From Fuscovulum blasticum DSM 2131 (lineage in GTDB: Bacteria > Pseudomonadota > Alphaproteobacteria > Rhodobacterales > Rhodobacteraceae): 64,000 nucleotides of DNA. Where the stretch lies: positions 124,001 through 188,000 of the forward strand of contig NZ_PZKE01000006.1 in NCBI RefSeq assembly GCF_003034965.1, in the 5' to 3' direction. Below are positions 43,666 to 54,084 of this stretch, in pieces. The notes beneath the pieces are model-generated. The model was not told where the DNA came from. It saw only the letters and a list, made by a program, of their open reading frames with translations, and searched no databases. How positions within the stretch are numbered: position 1 is the first letter of the stretch; the number at the start of each line of letters is the position of its first letter. Both the position numbers and the translations under genes were made by a program.

Positions 43666-46600
43666 ATGCTGCGCCGCGCTTTCCTTGCCCTGTGCCTTTT
43701 CCTTGGCCTCGCTTCGGCGGCGCTGGCCGAGCGGCGCGTGGCGCTGGTGCTGGCGGCCGAGGATTACCGCAACCTGCGCCAGTTGGACAATCCGGTCAGC
43801 GATGCCCGCGCGATGGAAGAACTGCTCGACGGGCTGGGCTTCGAGGTGTTTCTGGAAACCGACCGCGACCTGAAGCGGATGCGCCGCGCACTGGAGGATT
43901 TCCGCGAGGATGCCAAGGGGGCCGATGTGGCGCTGGTGTTCTATGCCGGGCATGGCGTGGCCATCGACGGGGTGAACTACCTGCTGCCGACCGATGCCGA
44001 TGCGGCGTCTTCCGCCAAGCTGAAGGAAACCTCGTTGCCGCTGTCCGAGGTGCAGGCGGTGCTGCATGATGTGGCCGATGTCTCGATCATGCTGCTGGAC
44101 GCCTGCCGGGATGACCCGTTTGCCGGCACGGGCGGGGGCGGGGATGACAGTCGCGGCGCGGTGGCGCTGGCGGGCGATCCGCCCGAGGCGCCGAAGCCGA
44201 CGCCCGGTCTGGGCCGGATCGGGCGGTCGGACGGGGTGCTGTTCGCCTTTGCCGCCGCGCCGGGGGAAACCGCTTCGGACGGGGAGGGCAAGAATTCGCC
44301 CTTTACCAGTGCGCTGCTGCGCCATTTCGGCACCAAGGGAGTGGAACTGAAATCCGCGCTGACGCTGGTGCAGCAGGATGTCTATGACCGCTCGCGCGGC
44401 AAGCAGCTTCCCTATATCGAAAGCGGTCTGCCGGAGCTGGTGTTCATCACCGACAAGGGCGATCTGCCCGAACGCGACCAGTTGCTGATGGCGATGGCCG
44501 GGCTGACCCCGGACCTGCGAACCGAGGTCGAGACGGTGGCCGCCGCCAATTCCATGCCGCTGGCCCCGCTGTATGCCGCGCTGATTTCCGGCGGGCTGGA
44601 CAAGCAGAACCCCGACGACCGGCGGCGGATGCTGGAAGAGGCGGCGCGGTCCTACCATGCCTTCCAGTCGGAGCTGGTGAAATATGCCAGCGATGACCCA
44701 AGGGTGGCCGATCTGCGGGCGCAGGCGGAAGAGCAGCTCAGCCTTGGGGCGGTGGATGCCGCGCGCGCGCTGCTGACCGAAGCGGCCGGCATCGACAGTC
44801 AGGCGCGGGGTGCGATCAAGAACAACTATCTGACGCGCACGCTGTCGGAAGCCTCGACCCATCTGCTGAACGCCAATGCCGCGCGCACCGACCTGCGCTA
44901 TGATCTGGCGATCGGCGACCTGACCAAGGCGGTCGAACTTTATGCCGAGGTGTCGGCCGATCTGCCCGACCGGGAAACCAAGATGGCCTATCTGCTGGCG
45001 CTGCAGGATCTGGGCGATCTTTACATGATTGCCGGCAACAGCTTCGGGGCGCTGGGCGCGCAGATGACGCGGTCTGAATTCGCGCAAAGTCAGGCCAAGG
45101 CCGATCCGCTGGATCTGGGCTGGACGCGCGAGGTGATCTTTTCGCTGAATGCGGTCGGCACGGTGCTGCAACAGCAGGGCTATCTGCGCGAGGCGGAAGA
45201 GGCCATCGTGCGCGGGCTGGAACTGACCCGGCTGCAAACCGACCGCAACCCCGACGACGTGGACCTGATGCGCGACCTTGAGGTGATGCGCAACAAGCTG
45301 GGCGAGGTGCGCTATGCGCTGGCCGATTACCCCGGCGCGCTGGAAGCCTATACCGAGGCGCTGGCGATTGCGGAGCGGCTGCTGGAGACCGATCCGACGC
45401 TGATCCTGTACATGCGCGATGTGAGCTTCACGCAGGAGCGCATCGGTGATGTCTATTCCGCGCTGGGCGACAATGCCCGCGCCCGCGATGCCTTTGACGT
45501 GTCGATGCGGATTTCGCAGCAGCTTGCCAACGAATTTCCCGACGACACGGATTTCGCCTTCAGCCTGTCGGTCGGCTATGAGCGGCTGGGCGACATGATG
45601 TCGGCCGAGGGGGATTACGATTCGGCGCTGGCGATCTTTTTCGAATCGCTGAAGATCCGCGAGGATCTGGCGCAGAAAGACCCCAACAACCTGATGCGGC
45701 AGCGCGATATGTCCGTGACCTATGAACGGATCGGCGACATTCATGCCGCGATGGGCGATGTGGGATCGGCGCTGATGTCACATCAGCAGGCGCTGGACAC
45801 CCGCGAGCGGCTTTATGCCATCGACCCGTCGAACAGCGGCTGGGCGCGCGACCTGTCGGTGGCCTATATCCGCGTGGGCGAGTTGCACCAGCGCGAGGGC
45901 GACATCGACGGCGCGCTGCAATCCTATGAGAAGGCGCGCGATCTGCGGGCGTCGATCGTGGCGCTGGACCCGTCGAACCTGCCGCGGCAAAGCGATCTGG
46001 CCTATGGGATCGAGAAATCGGCGCTGGCGCTGTGGGCCAAGGCCGATGGCCCCGGGGCGCTGGCGCTGCTGGGCGAAACGCTGGACCTGCGGCGCCGGAT
46101 CAGCGCGGCCGATCCTTCGGTGCTGCAATACCGCCGTGATCTGGGGCTGACGCTGCTGAACATCTCGGACATCCAGTTCGCGCAGGGCGATCCCGAGGCG
46201 GCGCATGGGGTGCTGACCGAGGCGGTGCAGATCGCCGAGGCGCTGGTGGCCGAGGCGCCCGAGGACATTGCCTTCCTGCGCGACCTGACGATTGCGGAAA
46301 ACCAGTTGGTCAGCGCGCTGCTGAAACTGGGGCGGGCCCCCGAAGCGGTGCCGGTGGCGCAGGCGTCGCTGGCGGTGACCGACCGGCTGCTGGCGATGCG
46401 GCCCGATGATACGCTTTTCCTGCGTGACAGGCTGGTCGCGGCGAACCGGCTGGGCGATGCCTTCGTGGCGGTCAATGACCAGGCCTCGGCGGTTGAGGCG
46501 TTCCGGGCGATGGCGGATGTGGGCTATCGGCTGACCAAGGCGGACCCCTACAACACCGGCTATGCCAATGATTACGCGCTCGCGCTGGAACGGTCGGGCG

Positions 46601-47022
46601 AGGCCAAGACCGCCTTGCAGGACCATGCCGGCGCCCGACCCGATTTCGAGGCGGCGGTGGCGCTGCGGCAATGGCTGGCCGGGCAGGCGCCGGGATCGGT
46701 CATCGACCAGCGGGCGCTGGGCTATGCGTTGCAGAAGCTGGCCGACAGCTATTACTACCAGAACGCGCTGGACTCTGGCCGCCCCTATGAGGAACAGGCG
46801 CTGGCGATCCTGGCCTGGGTCCGCGATGCCGAGACCGGCAATGTCTGGAATGTGATCGACCTGGCCACCGCACATGCCCGCCTGTCGGGCTATCAGGCCG
46901 ACCCCAAGCCGCAGATCGCCGAGGCGCTGGCGCTGCTGGAAGGCCTGCAGGCGCAGGGCCAGTTGCCCGAAGGCTATGAGGAAACCATCCAGTCTTACCG
47001 CGATGCGCTGGCCCAGCCCTAA
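43666..47022 (+). CDS. Periplasmic caspase-fold (peptidase C14) protein with long TPR region
   Basis: An 1118-residue protein. Residues 1-21 are a signal peptide (MLRRAFLALCLFLGLASAALA). Residues about 23-270 are a caspase-like domain: RRVALVLAAEDYRNLRQLDN, then the catalytic pair His96 (VFYAGHG) and Cys147 (MLLDACRDDPF). It is most like prokaryotic metacaspases (orthocaspases), which cleave after basic residues. From about residue 390 to the end there are helical TPR-like repeats, many of them with a YxxIGD(V/I) or SxxxERLGD core. A helical repeat partner domain is expected. Both catalytic residues are present, so activity is possible. It is upstream of the yfgM-like, bamB and der genes but not overlapping them. 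Confidence 0.8.
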   Translation: MLRRAFLALCLFLGLASAALAERRVALVLAAEDYRNLRQLDNPVSDARAMEELLDGLGFEVFLETDRDLKRMRRALEDFREDAKGADVALVFYAGHGVAIDGVNYLLPTDADAASSAKLKETSLPLSEVQAVLHDVADVSIMLLDACRDDPFAGTGGGGDDSRGAVALAGDPPEAPKPTPGLGRIGRSDGVLFAFAAAPGETASDGEGKNSPFTSALLRHFGTKGVELKSALTLVQQDVYDRSRGKQLPYIESGLPELVFITDKGDLPERDQLLMAMAGLTPDLRTEVETVAAANSMPLAPLYAALISGGLDKQNPDDRRRMLEEAARSYHAFQSELVKYASDDPRVADLRAQAEEQLSLGAVDAARALLTEAAGIDSQARGAIKNNYLTRTLSEASTHLLNANAARTDLRYDLAIGDLTKAVELYAEVSADLPDRETKMAYLLALQDLGDLYMIAGNSFGALGAQMTRSEFAQSQAKADPLDLGWTREVIFSLNAVGTVLQQQGYLREAEEAIVRGLELTRLQTDRNPDDVDLMRDLEVMRNKLGEVRYALADYPGALEAYTEALAIAERLLETDPTLILYMRDVSFTQERIGDVYSALGDNARARDAFDVSMRISQQLANEFPDDTDFAFSLSVGYERLGDMMSAEGDYDSALAIFFESLKIREDLAQKDPNNLMRQRDMSVTYERIGDIHAAMGDVGSALMSHQQALDTRERLYAIDPSNSGWARDLSVAYIRVGELHQREGDIDGALQSYEKARDLRASIVALDPSNLPRQSDLAYGIEKSALALWAKADGPGALALLGETLDLRRRISAADPSVLQYRRDLGLTLLNISDIQFAQGDPEAAHGVLTEAVQIAEALVAEAPEDIAFLRDLTIAENQLVSALLKLGRAPEAVPVAQASLAVTDRLLAMRPDDTLFLRDRLVAANRLGDAFVAVNDQASAVEAFRAMADVGYRLTKADPYNTGYANDYALALERSGEAKTALQDHAGARPDFEAAVALRQWLAGQAPGSVIDQRALGYALQKLADSYYYQNALDSGRPYEEQALAILAWVRDAETGNVWNVIDLATAHARLSGYQADPKPQIAEALALLEGLQAQGQLPEGYEETIQSYRDALAQP

Positions 47023-47094
47023 GCGCGGGGCGGGGCTTGGCAACCTTGGGCCTTTGCCTGTAAGACGAGGGTCAAAGACGACAAGAGGCCCGCG

Positions 47095-47766
47095 TTGAGC
47101 AATAACGATAGCTTCATTGATGAAGTGACCGAAGAGGTCCGGCGGGACCGTCTGTTCCGGGTCTACAAACGCTATGGCTGGATCGGCGGCGTGCTGATCC
47201 TGGTGGTTGTCGTCGGTTCGGGCGTGATCGAGTGGCGCAAGTCGCAGGCCGAATCCTCGGCCCGGGGCTTTGGCGATGGCGTGATCGACGCGCTGGACAT
47301 GAGCAGCCCCGAGGAACGCCGCGCCGCCCTGGCCGGCCTTTCGGTCAGCGCCGATCAGGCGCGGCTGCGCGATCTGATCCTGGCTTCGGACCCCACGGAA
47401 GACAAGGCGGGCGCCTTGGCGGCGCTGGATGCGGTGATCGCGGATGGCAAGACGCCGGCGGTCTGGCGCGATCTGGCGGTGTTGCGCCGGGTGGCCGTGG
47501 CGGGGGCCGATCAGCCGCTGGCCGAGCGGCGCAGCGCGCTGGAGGCGATTGCCGCGCCGGGGCGGCCCTATCGGGCGCTGGCGGCCGAACAACTGGCCCA
47601 TCTTCTGATCGAAGAGGGCAAGGCGGATGAGGCCATCGCGGCGCTGAACACGCTGGCACAGGATCAGGATTCGTCGGGGGCCCTGCGGGCCCGCGCGGCA
47701 CAGGTGGTGACGGCCCTGGGCGGAACGCCCGTGGCCGCAGGGAACGCCGCCCCGGCGGGCGGCTGA
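47095..47766 (+). CDS. YfgM-like TPR_21 membrane protein
   Basis: A 223-residue inner-membrane protein. The cytoplasmic N-terminus (SFIDEVTEEVRRDRLFRVYKRYGW) and one span (IGGVLILVVVVGSGVIEW) lead to a TPR_21 periplasmic domain. In E. coli YfgM lies next to BamB and Der and interacts with SecYEG. The gene uses a TTG start with AAGAGG before it. Neighbours bamB and der repeat that arrangement. Confidence 0.82.
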   Translation: MSNNDSFIDEVTEEVRRDRLFRVYKRYGWIGGVLILVVVVGSGVIEWRKSQAESSARGFGDGVIDALDMSSPEERRAALAGLSVSADQARLRDLILASDPTEDKAGALAALDAVIADGKTPAVWRDLAVLRRVAVAGADQPLAERRSALEAIAAPGRPYRALAAEQLAHLLIEEGKADEAIAALNTLAQDQDSSGALRARAAQVVTALGGTPVAAGNAAPAGG

Positions 47767-47810
47767 AGTCGGCCCGCAAGGGTGGCAGTAAAAACAGAAG
47801 GGGCGCGGGC

Positions 47811-49202
47811 GTGATCATGCGTCGGAACAGCTTGAACTCCACCGTCGCCCCCAAGGCGCGTGCCGCGGCCCTGGTGGCAACCGCGATGGCCCTTGTGCTG
47901 ACCGGCTGCGCCCCGCGTGAGGTGATCCTTTCGGGGGAACGCTTCCCGGTCCGCGCGCCGCTGGAGGACAGCATCCCGGTGCAGGGCCAGCCGGCCCCGC
48001 GGGCACCGTCGTCGCAGCCCGCTTCGGTGAGCAAGCCGATTTCGCTGCCGAAGGTGCAGGTCAATGGCGATTGGGCGCAGCGCGGCGGCAATTCCCGCCA
48101 TGCCGCCCCCCATGCGGCGCTGTCGGCCAGCCCGGTGCTGACCTTTGCGGTGAACATCGGCCAGGGGTCCAGCAAGCGGTCGCGGATTTCGGCGGCGCCG
48201 GTCGTGTCGGGCGGGCGTGTGTTCACCATGGATGCAGGTTCGGTCGTGTCGGCGGTGTCCACGGGCGGCGGTCTGCTGTGGCAGGCTGACCTTGCGGCGG
48301 CCTTCGACCGCGGCGCCGGGGTGTCCGGCGGCGGGCTGGCCGCGGCGGGCAACCGGCTGTTCGTGACCACCGCCTATGGCGAGGTTGTCGCGCTGGACAG
48401 CGCCAGCGGCGGTGTGGTCTGGCGCCAGCGCGTCGATGCGCCGGTGATCGGCGCCCCGGCGGTCGAGGATGGCACGGTCTATGTCTCGGGCCGCGACGGC
48501 AGCGCCTGGGCGATTGCGGCGGACAGCGGCAAGGTGGTCTGGCAGGTGTTCGGCACCCCGGGCAAGACCGGCTATCTGGGCAGCGCGGCCCCCACGGTGG
48601 GCGACCGTTCGGTGATCTTCCCGCAGGCCTCGGGCGAGTTGCTGGCGGTTCTCAAGGTGGGCGGTGGCACGCGGGTCTGGCAGGCCTCGGTCGCGGGCAA
48701 GCGGATCGGCCGCGCCTTCGCCATCACGCCCGATGTGACCGGCGACGGTGTGCTGGTCGGCGGCACGCTTTATGCGGGCACCGGATCGGGTCGGACGGTG
48801 GCGATTGACGCGGGCAATGGCGAAACGCTGTGGTCGGCGGGTGAGGGGGCCATGGGCCCGCTGGTCGTGGCGGGCGGGTCGGTCTTCCTGGTGAATGACG
48901 AGGCGCGCCTGGTGCGGCTGGATGCGGCCACCGGCGACAGCATCTGGTCGGTCGAGATGCCCTATTTCGACACCGACAAGGTGAAGAAGCGCAAGGCCAT
49001 CTATGCCCATTACGGGCCGGTTCTGGCGGGCGGGCGGCTTTGGGTCGCCTCGTCCGACGGTATCCTGCGCGGCTTCAGCCCGACCGACGGCCAGCTTGTG
49101 GCCAGCGCGCAGATTCCCGGCGGGGCAGCCACCCAGCCGGCCGTTGCGGGCGGCACGCTGTACGTTGTTTCGGGCAGCGGGCAACTTCTGGCTTTCCGCT
49201 GA
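47811..49202 (+). CDS. bamB: Outer membrane assembly lipoprotein BamB-like beta-propeller
   Basis: A 463-residue lipoprotein: lipobox LTGC near residue 34, then a Pro-rich linker and a PQQ-type eight-bladed propeller (repeats such as GTVYVSGRDGSAWAIAADSG, VVALDSASGGVVWRQ). BamB helps the BAM complex fold outer membrane beta-barrels. The GTG at 47811 has AGAAGG spaced by 8 bases; an ATG at 47817 is the alternative. It lies between the yfgM-like gene and der, as in many proteobacteria. Confidence 0.88.
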   Translation: MIMRRNSLNSTVAPKARAAALVATAMALVLTGCAPREVILSGERFPVRAPLEDSIPVQGQPAPRAPSSQPASVSKPISLPKVQVNGDWAQRGGNSRHAAPHAALSASPVLTFAVNIGQGSSKRSRISAAPVVSGGRVFTMDAGSVVSAVSTGGGLLWQADLAAAFDRGAGVSGGGLAAAGNRLFVTTAYGEVVALDSASGGVVWRQRVDAPVIGAPAVEDGTVYVSGRDGSAWAIAADSGKVVWQVFGTPGKTGYLGSAAPTVGDRSVIFPQASGELLAVLKVGGGTRVWQASVAGKRIGRAFAITPDVTGDGVLVGGTLYAGTGSGRTVAIDAGNGETLWSAGEGAMGPLVVAGGSVFLVNDEARLVRLDAATGDSIWSVEMPYFDTDKVKKRKAIYAHYGPVLAGGRLWVASSDGILRGFSPTDGQLVASAQIPGGAATQPAVAGGTLYVVSGSGQLLAFR

Positions 49203-49245
49203 CGCGGCCACGGTGTAAGGGGGCGGCTTTCAAAGGGCGCATCCC

Positions 49246-50721
49246 ATGAGCTTCACGCTTGCCATCGTCGGGCGGCCCAATGTGGGCAAGTCCACCCTGT
49301 TCAACCGGCTGGTCGGCCGCAAGCTGGCGCTGGTCGATGACCAGCCGGGCGTCACGCGCGATCTGCGCGAAGGTGACGCGCGGCTGTTCGATCTGCGCTT
49401 CACCGTGATCGACACGGCGGGGCTTGAGGAAATCACCGACGACAGCCTGCAGGGCCGGATGCGCCGCCTGACCGAGCGCGCGGTGGAAATGGCCGATGTC
49501 TGCCTGTTCCTGATCGACGGGCGGGTGGGGGTGACCCCCAGCGACGAGACCTTTGCCGACATCCTGCGCAAGAAGAACGCCCGCGTTCTGGTGGGGGTGA
49601 ACAAGTCCGAGGGCAAGGCCGGGGATTCCGGCGCGCTGGAGGCCTGGTCGCTGGGTCTGGGCGATCCGATCCGCCTGTCCGCCGAACATGGCGAGGGGAT
49701 GGACGATCTTTATCACGCGCTGCGCCCCTTCGAGGCGGAATTCGCCCCGCGCGAGGCCGAGATCCTGCCCGAGACCGAGGTGGACATCTCGGAGGAGGAG
49801 GCGGAGCTGGAGGTGGACGAATTCGCCCACCGGCCCACGCTGAAGAAGCCGTTGCAGATTGCCGTCATCGGCCGCCCGAACGCGGGCAAGTCCACGCTGG
49901 TCAACCGCATCCTGGGCGAGGACCGCATGCTGACCGGCCCCGAGGCCGGCATCACCCGCGACGCCATTTCCATCCGCAGCGACTGGATGGGAACGCCGGT
50001 GCGGATCTGGGATACGGCGGGGATGCGCAAGAAGGCCCGCATCACCGAAAAGCTGGAAAAGCTGTCGGTGGCCGATGGCCTGCGCGCCGTGCGCTTTGCC
50101 GAGGTGGTGGTTGTCCTGCTGGACAACGAGATTCCCTTCGAGACGCAGGATCTGCGCATTGCCGATTTCGCGGAGACCGAGGGCCGCGCCGTGGTGGTGG
50201 CGGTGAACAAATGGGATCTGGAGACCGAGCGGCAGGAAAAGCTGGCCGATCTGAAAGAGATGTTCGAACGGCTGCTGCCGCAGCTTCGCGGGGCGCCGCT
50301 GGTCACCATCAGCGGCAAGACCGGGCGCGGCATGGACCGCCTGCACGAGGCCATTCTCAAGGCGCATGACACCTGGAACCGCCGCATCCCGACCAACCGG
50401 CTGAACACCTGGCTGGGCGCCATGACCGAGGCGCATCCGCCGCCCGCGCCGGGCGGGCACCGGATCAAGCTGCGCTACATCACCCAGGCCAAGACCCGGC
50501 CGCCGGGCTTTGTCATCAAGTGTTCGCGCCCCGATGAGCTGCCCGAAAGCTACAAGCGCTATCTGGTGAACGGGTTGCGCGACCATTTCGACATGCCGGG
50601 CACGCCGATCCGGCTGTATTTCCGCAGCCAGGGCGACGCGAACCCGTGGAAGGAACGCAAGTTCCATACCCCCAGCCGGTTGCGCAAGCATACCGACAAA
50701 CCCAAGCTTGACAGGAAGTAG
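49246..50721 (+). CDS. der: GTPase Der (EngA)
   Basis: A 491-residue protein with two GTPase domains: GRPNVGKST (residues 8-16) with DTAGLEE, and GRPNAGKST (near 209-217) with [12 protein letters not shown]-terminal KH-like domain follows ([21 protein letters not shown]). Der matures the 50S subunit and is essential. The cluster with bamB is common. Confidence 0.95.
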   Translation: MSFTLAIVGRPNVGKSTLFNRLVGRKLALVDDQPGVTRDLREGDARLFDLRFTVIDTAGLEEITDDSLQGRMRRLTERAVEMADVCLFLIDGRVGVTPSDETFADILRKKNARVLVGVNKSEGKAGDSGALEAWSLGLGDPIRLSAEHGEGMDDLYHALRPFEAEFAPREAEILPETEVDISEEEAELEVDEFAHRPTLKKPLQIAVIGRPNAGKSTLVNRILGEDRMLTGPEAGITRDAISIRSDWMGTPVRIWDTAGMRKKARITEKLEKLSVADGLRAVRFAEVVVVLLDNEIPFETQDLRIADFAETEGRAVVVAVNKWDLETERQEKLADLKEMFERLLPQLRGAPLVTISGKTGRGMDRLHEAILKAHDTWNRRIPTNRLNTWLGAMTEAHPPPAPGGHRIKLRYITQAKTRPPGFVIKCSRPDELPESYKRYLVNGLRDHFDMPGTPIRLYFRSQGDANPWKERKFHTPSRLRKHTDKPKLDRK

Positions 50722-50736
50722 CAGACAGGCAGGCAC

Positions 50737-51711
50737 ATGCATATTGTGACCGGAAGTGACGAGAATTACGTCACGGGTGTCGCGGTTCTGATTGCCTCGG
50801 TGGCGCGTTTCGATCCCGGCACCGAATTTACCGTTCTAGATCATGGAATCTCGCCACGCGGGCGCGACATGCTTCAGGCCGTGGCCCGGCGCATCGGCTG
50901 CCCGGTCACGGTTCTGCCGGTTGATCCGGCGCGGCTGAGCGGGCTGTCGCGACCTGACGGCACGCATGTGACGCCCGCGGGATACCTGCGCCTGCTGATC
51001 CCCGAGATGCTGCCGCATCTGTCGCGGGTGATCTATATGGATTGCGACATGGTGGCCGTCCGCTCGATCGCCGGGCTTTGGGCGACCGATCTTGAGGGCA
51101 GGCCGGTCGGCGCGGTGCGGGATGCGGGGGTTGTGCGGTCCAAGCCCGAAGAGCTGATCGCGATGGACCTGCCGGCGGAGGCCTATTTCAATTCTGGCCT
51201 GCTGGTGATGGATCTTGATCTCTGGCGGTCCGAGGGGATTGCGGGCGCCTGTCTGGACTGGGCGCAGCGCCCTGACCGCCAGAGCCATTTTGCCGACCAG
51301 AGCGCGCTGAACCATGTGCTGCGGGGCCGGGTGACCTGGCTGGACGACCACTGGAACGTGCTGGCGCAGACGATTGAGCACGACATGTTCGACGGACAGG
51401 ACTTGCCCGAGGATCTGGTGCCGGGGGTGCTGCATTACTGCGGCAAGCTGAAACCCTGGCGGGCGCCGGTGTTCCTGGGCAAGATCTGGCAGGCCCATGC
51501 CGCGCCGCTGGCGGACCTGATCCCGCCTGACACCTTGCCCCGGCTGACGCTGCGCGACAGGCTGCATCTGCTGGAGCGCCGCCGCCGCCGGCTGTTCGGC
51601 CTTGCGTTGCGGCGCCGCAAATATGTGAAGCTGCGGCAGATCGAACGCAGGGTCGAGGCGCGGATCGTTCGCCCCGCGCTGGACAGATTGGCGCAAGCCG
51701 CCCCGTTCTGA
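50737..51711 (+). CDS. Family 8 glycosyltransferase
   Basis: A 324-residue GT8 (LgtC/RfaJ-like) enzyme. MHIVTGSDENYVTGVAVLIAS is the nucleotide-binding N-terminus, YMDCDMVAV holds the DxD metal motif (Asp102, Asp104), and ALNHVLRGRVTWLDDHWN and HYCGKLKPW are typical. The tail is very basic (RRRRRLFGLALRRRKYVKLR), probably for membrane binding. It likely adds galactose or glucose to a lipopolysaccharide-type acceptor. It lies 15 bases after der. Confidence 0.87.
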   Translation: MHIVTGSDENYVTGVAVLIASVARFDPGTEFTVLDHGISPRGRDMLQAVARRIGCPVTVLPVDPARLSGLSRPDGTHVTPAGYLRLLIPEMLPHLSRVIYMDCDMVAVRSIAGLWATDLEGRPVGAVRDAGVVRSKPEELIAMDLPAEAYFNSGLLVMDLDLWRSEGIAGACLDWAQRPDRQSHFADQSALNHVLRGRVTWLDDHWNVLAQTIEHDMFDGQDLPEDLVPGVLHYCGKLKPWRAPVFLGKIWQAHAAPLADLIPPDTLPRLTLRDRLHLLERRRRRLFGLALRRRKYVKLRQIERRVEARIVRPALDRLAQAAPF

Positions 51712-51719
51712 GCGGCCGC

Positions 51720-52526
51720 TCAGGACACCCGGCGCATCATCCGCTTGCGGGCCCACCGCCGCCAGTAGGCCGCGCTGAGGAACCGCTTTGCGGGCGGGCG
51801 GCGGGTGGCTCTGGGGGTGGCGGCCTGCTCTGCCTCGATCACCGTTCCGGCCCGTTCGGCCTCAAGCTGAGAGCCCTGGACCTGCGGTGAGGTGACCAGC
51901 ATCGGCAGCGTGACCGCCGCGCCCAGCACCGCCACGTCGCAGGGCCAGTCGGCAACGCCGGCCAGCGGTGTGGATTCGCGCAGGACATGGGCGGCGGCGT
52001 CGCGGCTGATGCTGTAGGCCGAGGTCATGCAGGCATTGTGGCAAAGCAGCGCCAGCCGGACCCCGGGCAGATCGGGGTGCAAAAGGCGCGGGCGGGGCCA
52101 GCGCCAGACATCGGCGAACAGGTGTTCAAGCTGGATGATCGGGGCCGCGTCGTGGCAGCGGTTGCGCAGGAAGGCGGCAAAACCCGGGGTCAGGGTCGCG
52201 TCATCTTCCAGCACCACGGCGCCGGGCAGGCCTTCGGCGATGATCCGGCGATAGATCGCCTGATGCGACAGGGCGCAGGCGAATTCGCCATCGGTCATGC
52301 GCCGCCCCATGCGCAGGCGGGCGGCGGCGCGGTCGATCTGCGGCTCGTGTTCGGGCGGCAGGCCGCGGCGACCGTCGATCCCGTCATGGAAACGGAACGC
52401 CAGCCCCAGTGCCGCAAGCTGCGCCGAAATCCGGTGCCGCCGGTCGGTGGCATCGGGCAGGGAGAGCACGAAGATCGGCCAGGGCGATCTGTCCGGGGCA
52501 GGCGACCAAGGGGGGCTGGCACGCAT
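51720..52526 (-). CDS. Family 25 glycosyltransferase
   Basis: A 268-residue protein with the GT25 (LPS biosynthesis) signature: FVLSLPDATDRRHRISAQL, GEFACALSHQAIYRRII, AVVLEDDATLTPGF (acidic metal site) and DWPCDVAVLG. It probably adds a sugar to the envelope. It lies 9 bases downstream of serS on the same strand and converges with the GT8 gene. Its tail is also basic (RPPAKRFLSAAYWRRWARKR). Confidence 0.85.
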   Translation of the reverse strand: MRASPPWSPAPDRSPWPIFVLSLPDATDRRHRISAQLAALGLAFRFHDGIDGRRGLPPEHEPQIDRAAARLRMGRRMTDGEFACALSHQAIYRRIIAEGLPGAVVLEDDATLTPGFAAFLRNRCHDAAPIIQLEHLFADVWRWPRPRLLHPDLPGVRLALLCHNACMTSAYSISRDAAAHVLRESTPLAGVADWPCDVAVLGAAVTLPMLVTSPQVQGSQLEAERAGTVIEAEQAATPRATRRPPAKRFLSAAYWRRWARKRMMRRVS

Positions 52527-52535
52527 ACCGGGGTG

Positions 52536-53825
52536 TCAGATCAGCTCGCCGCTGGCCGAGATGCGGGTCTTGCCGCCCAGATAGGGGTGCAGCACCGTCG
52601 GCAGATCGACCGAGCCGTCGGCCTGCTGGCCGTTTTCCAGCACGGCAATCAGGCAACGCCCGACCGCCAGACCCGAGCCGTTCAGCGTGGCCACGAAATC
52701 CGGCTTGCCGCCGGCGGGACGGAAGCGCGCATTCATCCGCCGCGCCTGGAAGGTGCCGCAGGTGGAGACGCTGGAGATTTCGCGGAACCGATTCTGTCCC
52801 GGCAGCCAGGCTTCAAGATCATGGGTCTTCTGTGCGCCGAACCCCATGTCGCCAGTGCAGAGCACGATGGTGCGATAGGGGATGCCCAGCTTTTCCAGAA
52901 TGGCCTCGGCGCAGCGCGTCATGCGGTCATGTTCGGCCAGCGCGGTGTCGGGGGTGCAGATCGTCACCATCTCGACCTTTTCGAACTGGTGCTGGCGCAA
53001 CATCCCCGTGGTATCCTTGCCGGCGCTGCCGGCTTCCGAGCGGAAGCACTGGGTATGGGCGGTCATGCGGATCGGCAGACGGGCTTCGTCCAGAATGTCG
53101 CCCGCGACCGAGTTGGTCAGCGTCACCTCGGCGGTGGGGATCAGCCACCAGCCGTTGGTGGTCTGGTAGCTGTCTTCGGCGAATTTGGGCAGTTGGTTGG
53201 TGCCATACATCGCCTCGTCCTTGACCAGGACGGGGGTCCAGGTCTCTTGCAGGTCGTGGTCTTCGATATGGGTGTCCAGCATGAACTGGGCCAGCGCGCG
53301 GTGGACGCGGATCACCGCGCCCTTCAGCACCACGAAGCGCGCGCCCGACAGTTTCGCCGCCGTCTCGAAATCCATTCCCGGTTTCACGCCCGGAATTTCG
53401 AAATGTTCCAAGGGCTTGAAGTCGAAGCTGCGCGGGGTGCCCCAGCGGCGGATTTCCACGTTGTCGTCTTCATCGGCGCCATCGGGCACCTCGTCCAGCG
53501 GCAGGTTGGGCAGGCGCATCAAGAGGTCGCGCAGGCGCGCGTCTTCCTCGGCCGCCTCGGCGGTGAGGCGGGAGATTTCGGCCTTCTTCTCGGCCACCAG
53601 GGCGCGCAGGCGTTCGAATTCGGCATCATCGCCGCGCGCCTTGGCGGCGCCCACCTCTTTCGAGGCGCGGTTCTGATCCGCCGTTGCAGTTTCGGCGGCC
53701 AGAATTTTGGCGCGGCGGTCGGCATCCAGCGCCAGCAGTTCGGGCGAGGCGGGGGGCAGGCCGCGGCGGGCAAGGGCCGCATCGAAGGCGGCGGGGTTTT
53801 CGCGGATCTGGCGGATGTCGTGCAT
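52536..53825 (-). CDS. serS: Seryl-tRNA synthetase
   Basis: A 429-residue class II synthetase. The N-terminal coiled-coil arm (residues about 30-110: [20 protein letters not shown] and following) binds the tRNA variable arm. Motif 2 contains [20 protein letters not shown], and motif 3 lies near the C-terminus ([16 protein letters not shown]). It charges serine. A 259-base gap separates it from the divergent yajC; it has no clear feature beyond expected promoters. Confidence 0.95.
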   Translation of the reverse strand: MHDIRQIRENPAAFDAALARRGLPPASPELLALDADRRAKILAAETATADQNRASKEVGAAKARGDDAEFERLRALVAEKKAEISRLTAEAAEEDARLRDLLMRLPNLPLDEVPDGADEDDNVEIRRWGTPRSFDFKPLEHFEIPGVKPGMDFETAAKLSGARFVVLKGAVIRVHRALAQFMLDTHIEDHDLQETWTPVLVKDEAMYGTNQLPKFAEDSYQTTNGWWLIPTAEVTLTNSVAGDILDEARLPIRMTAHTQCFRSEAGSAGKDTTGMLRQHQFEKVEMVTICTPDTALAEHDRMTRCAEAILEKLGIPYRTIVLCTGDMGFGAQKTHDLEAWLPGQNRFREISSVSTCGTFQARRMNARFRPAGGKPDFVATLNGSGLAVGRCLIAVLENGQQADGSVDLPTVLHPYLGGKTRISASGELI

Positions 53826-54084
53826 GGCGTTGGTCTTTCGGCCCGATGGGATCGGGGCGGGTTATGCCAGAAGGGCCGGGTCTGGGAAAGGGCGGTTGTC
53901 CGGGGCCGGCGTGGCGCGGCGGGGCTGCGTTCACGCGCTGTTCAGGGGGCGGCGGGCCGGGGCAGGGGGCTTGCACGGCCCTGCCTCTGGCATCGGGCGC
54001 GAAAACACCTTACATGGGCGCAAACCGACCCGGCCCGCAGCCCTGCCAAGGGGGAGGCGCCCGTGTCCGCCAGAGAGGTGATCC

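Noticed and set aside
43459-45744. A 761-codon minus-strand frame opposite the caspase/TPR gene.
   Set aside because: No start site, no domain motif, and the plus strand encodes a full signal-peptide protein with catalytic residues.
53826-54084. A possible small gene in the serS-yajC gap.
   Set aside because: No frame there has a ribosome-binding site and plausible composition; the gap is the size expected for two divergent promoters.
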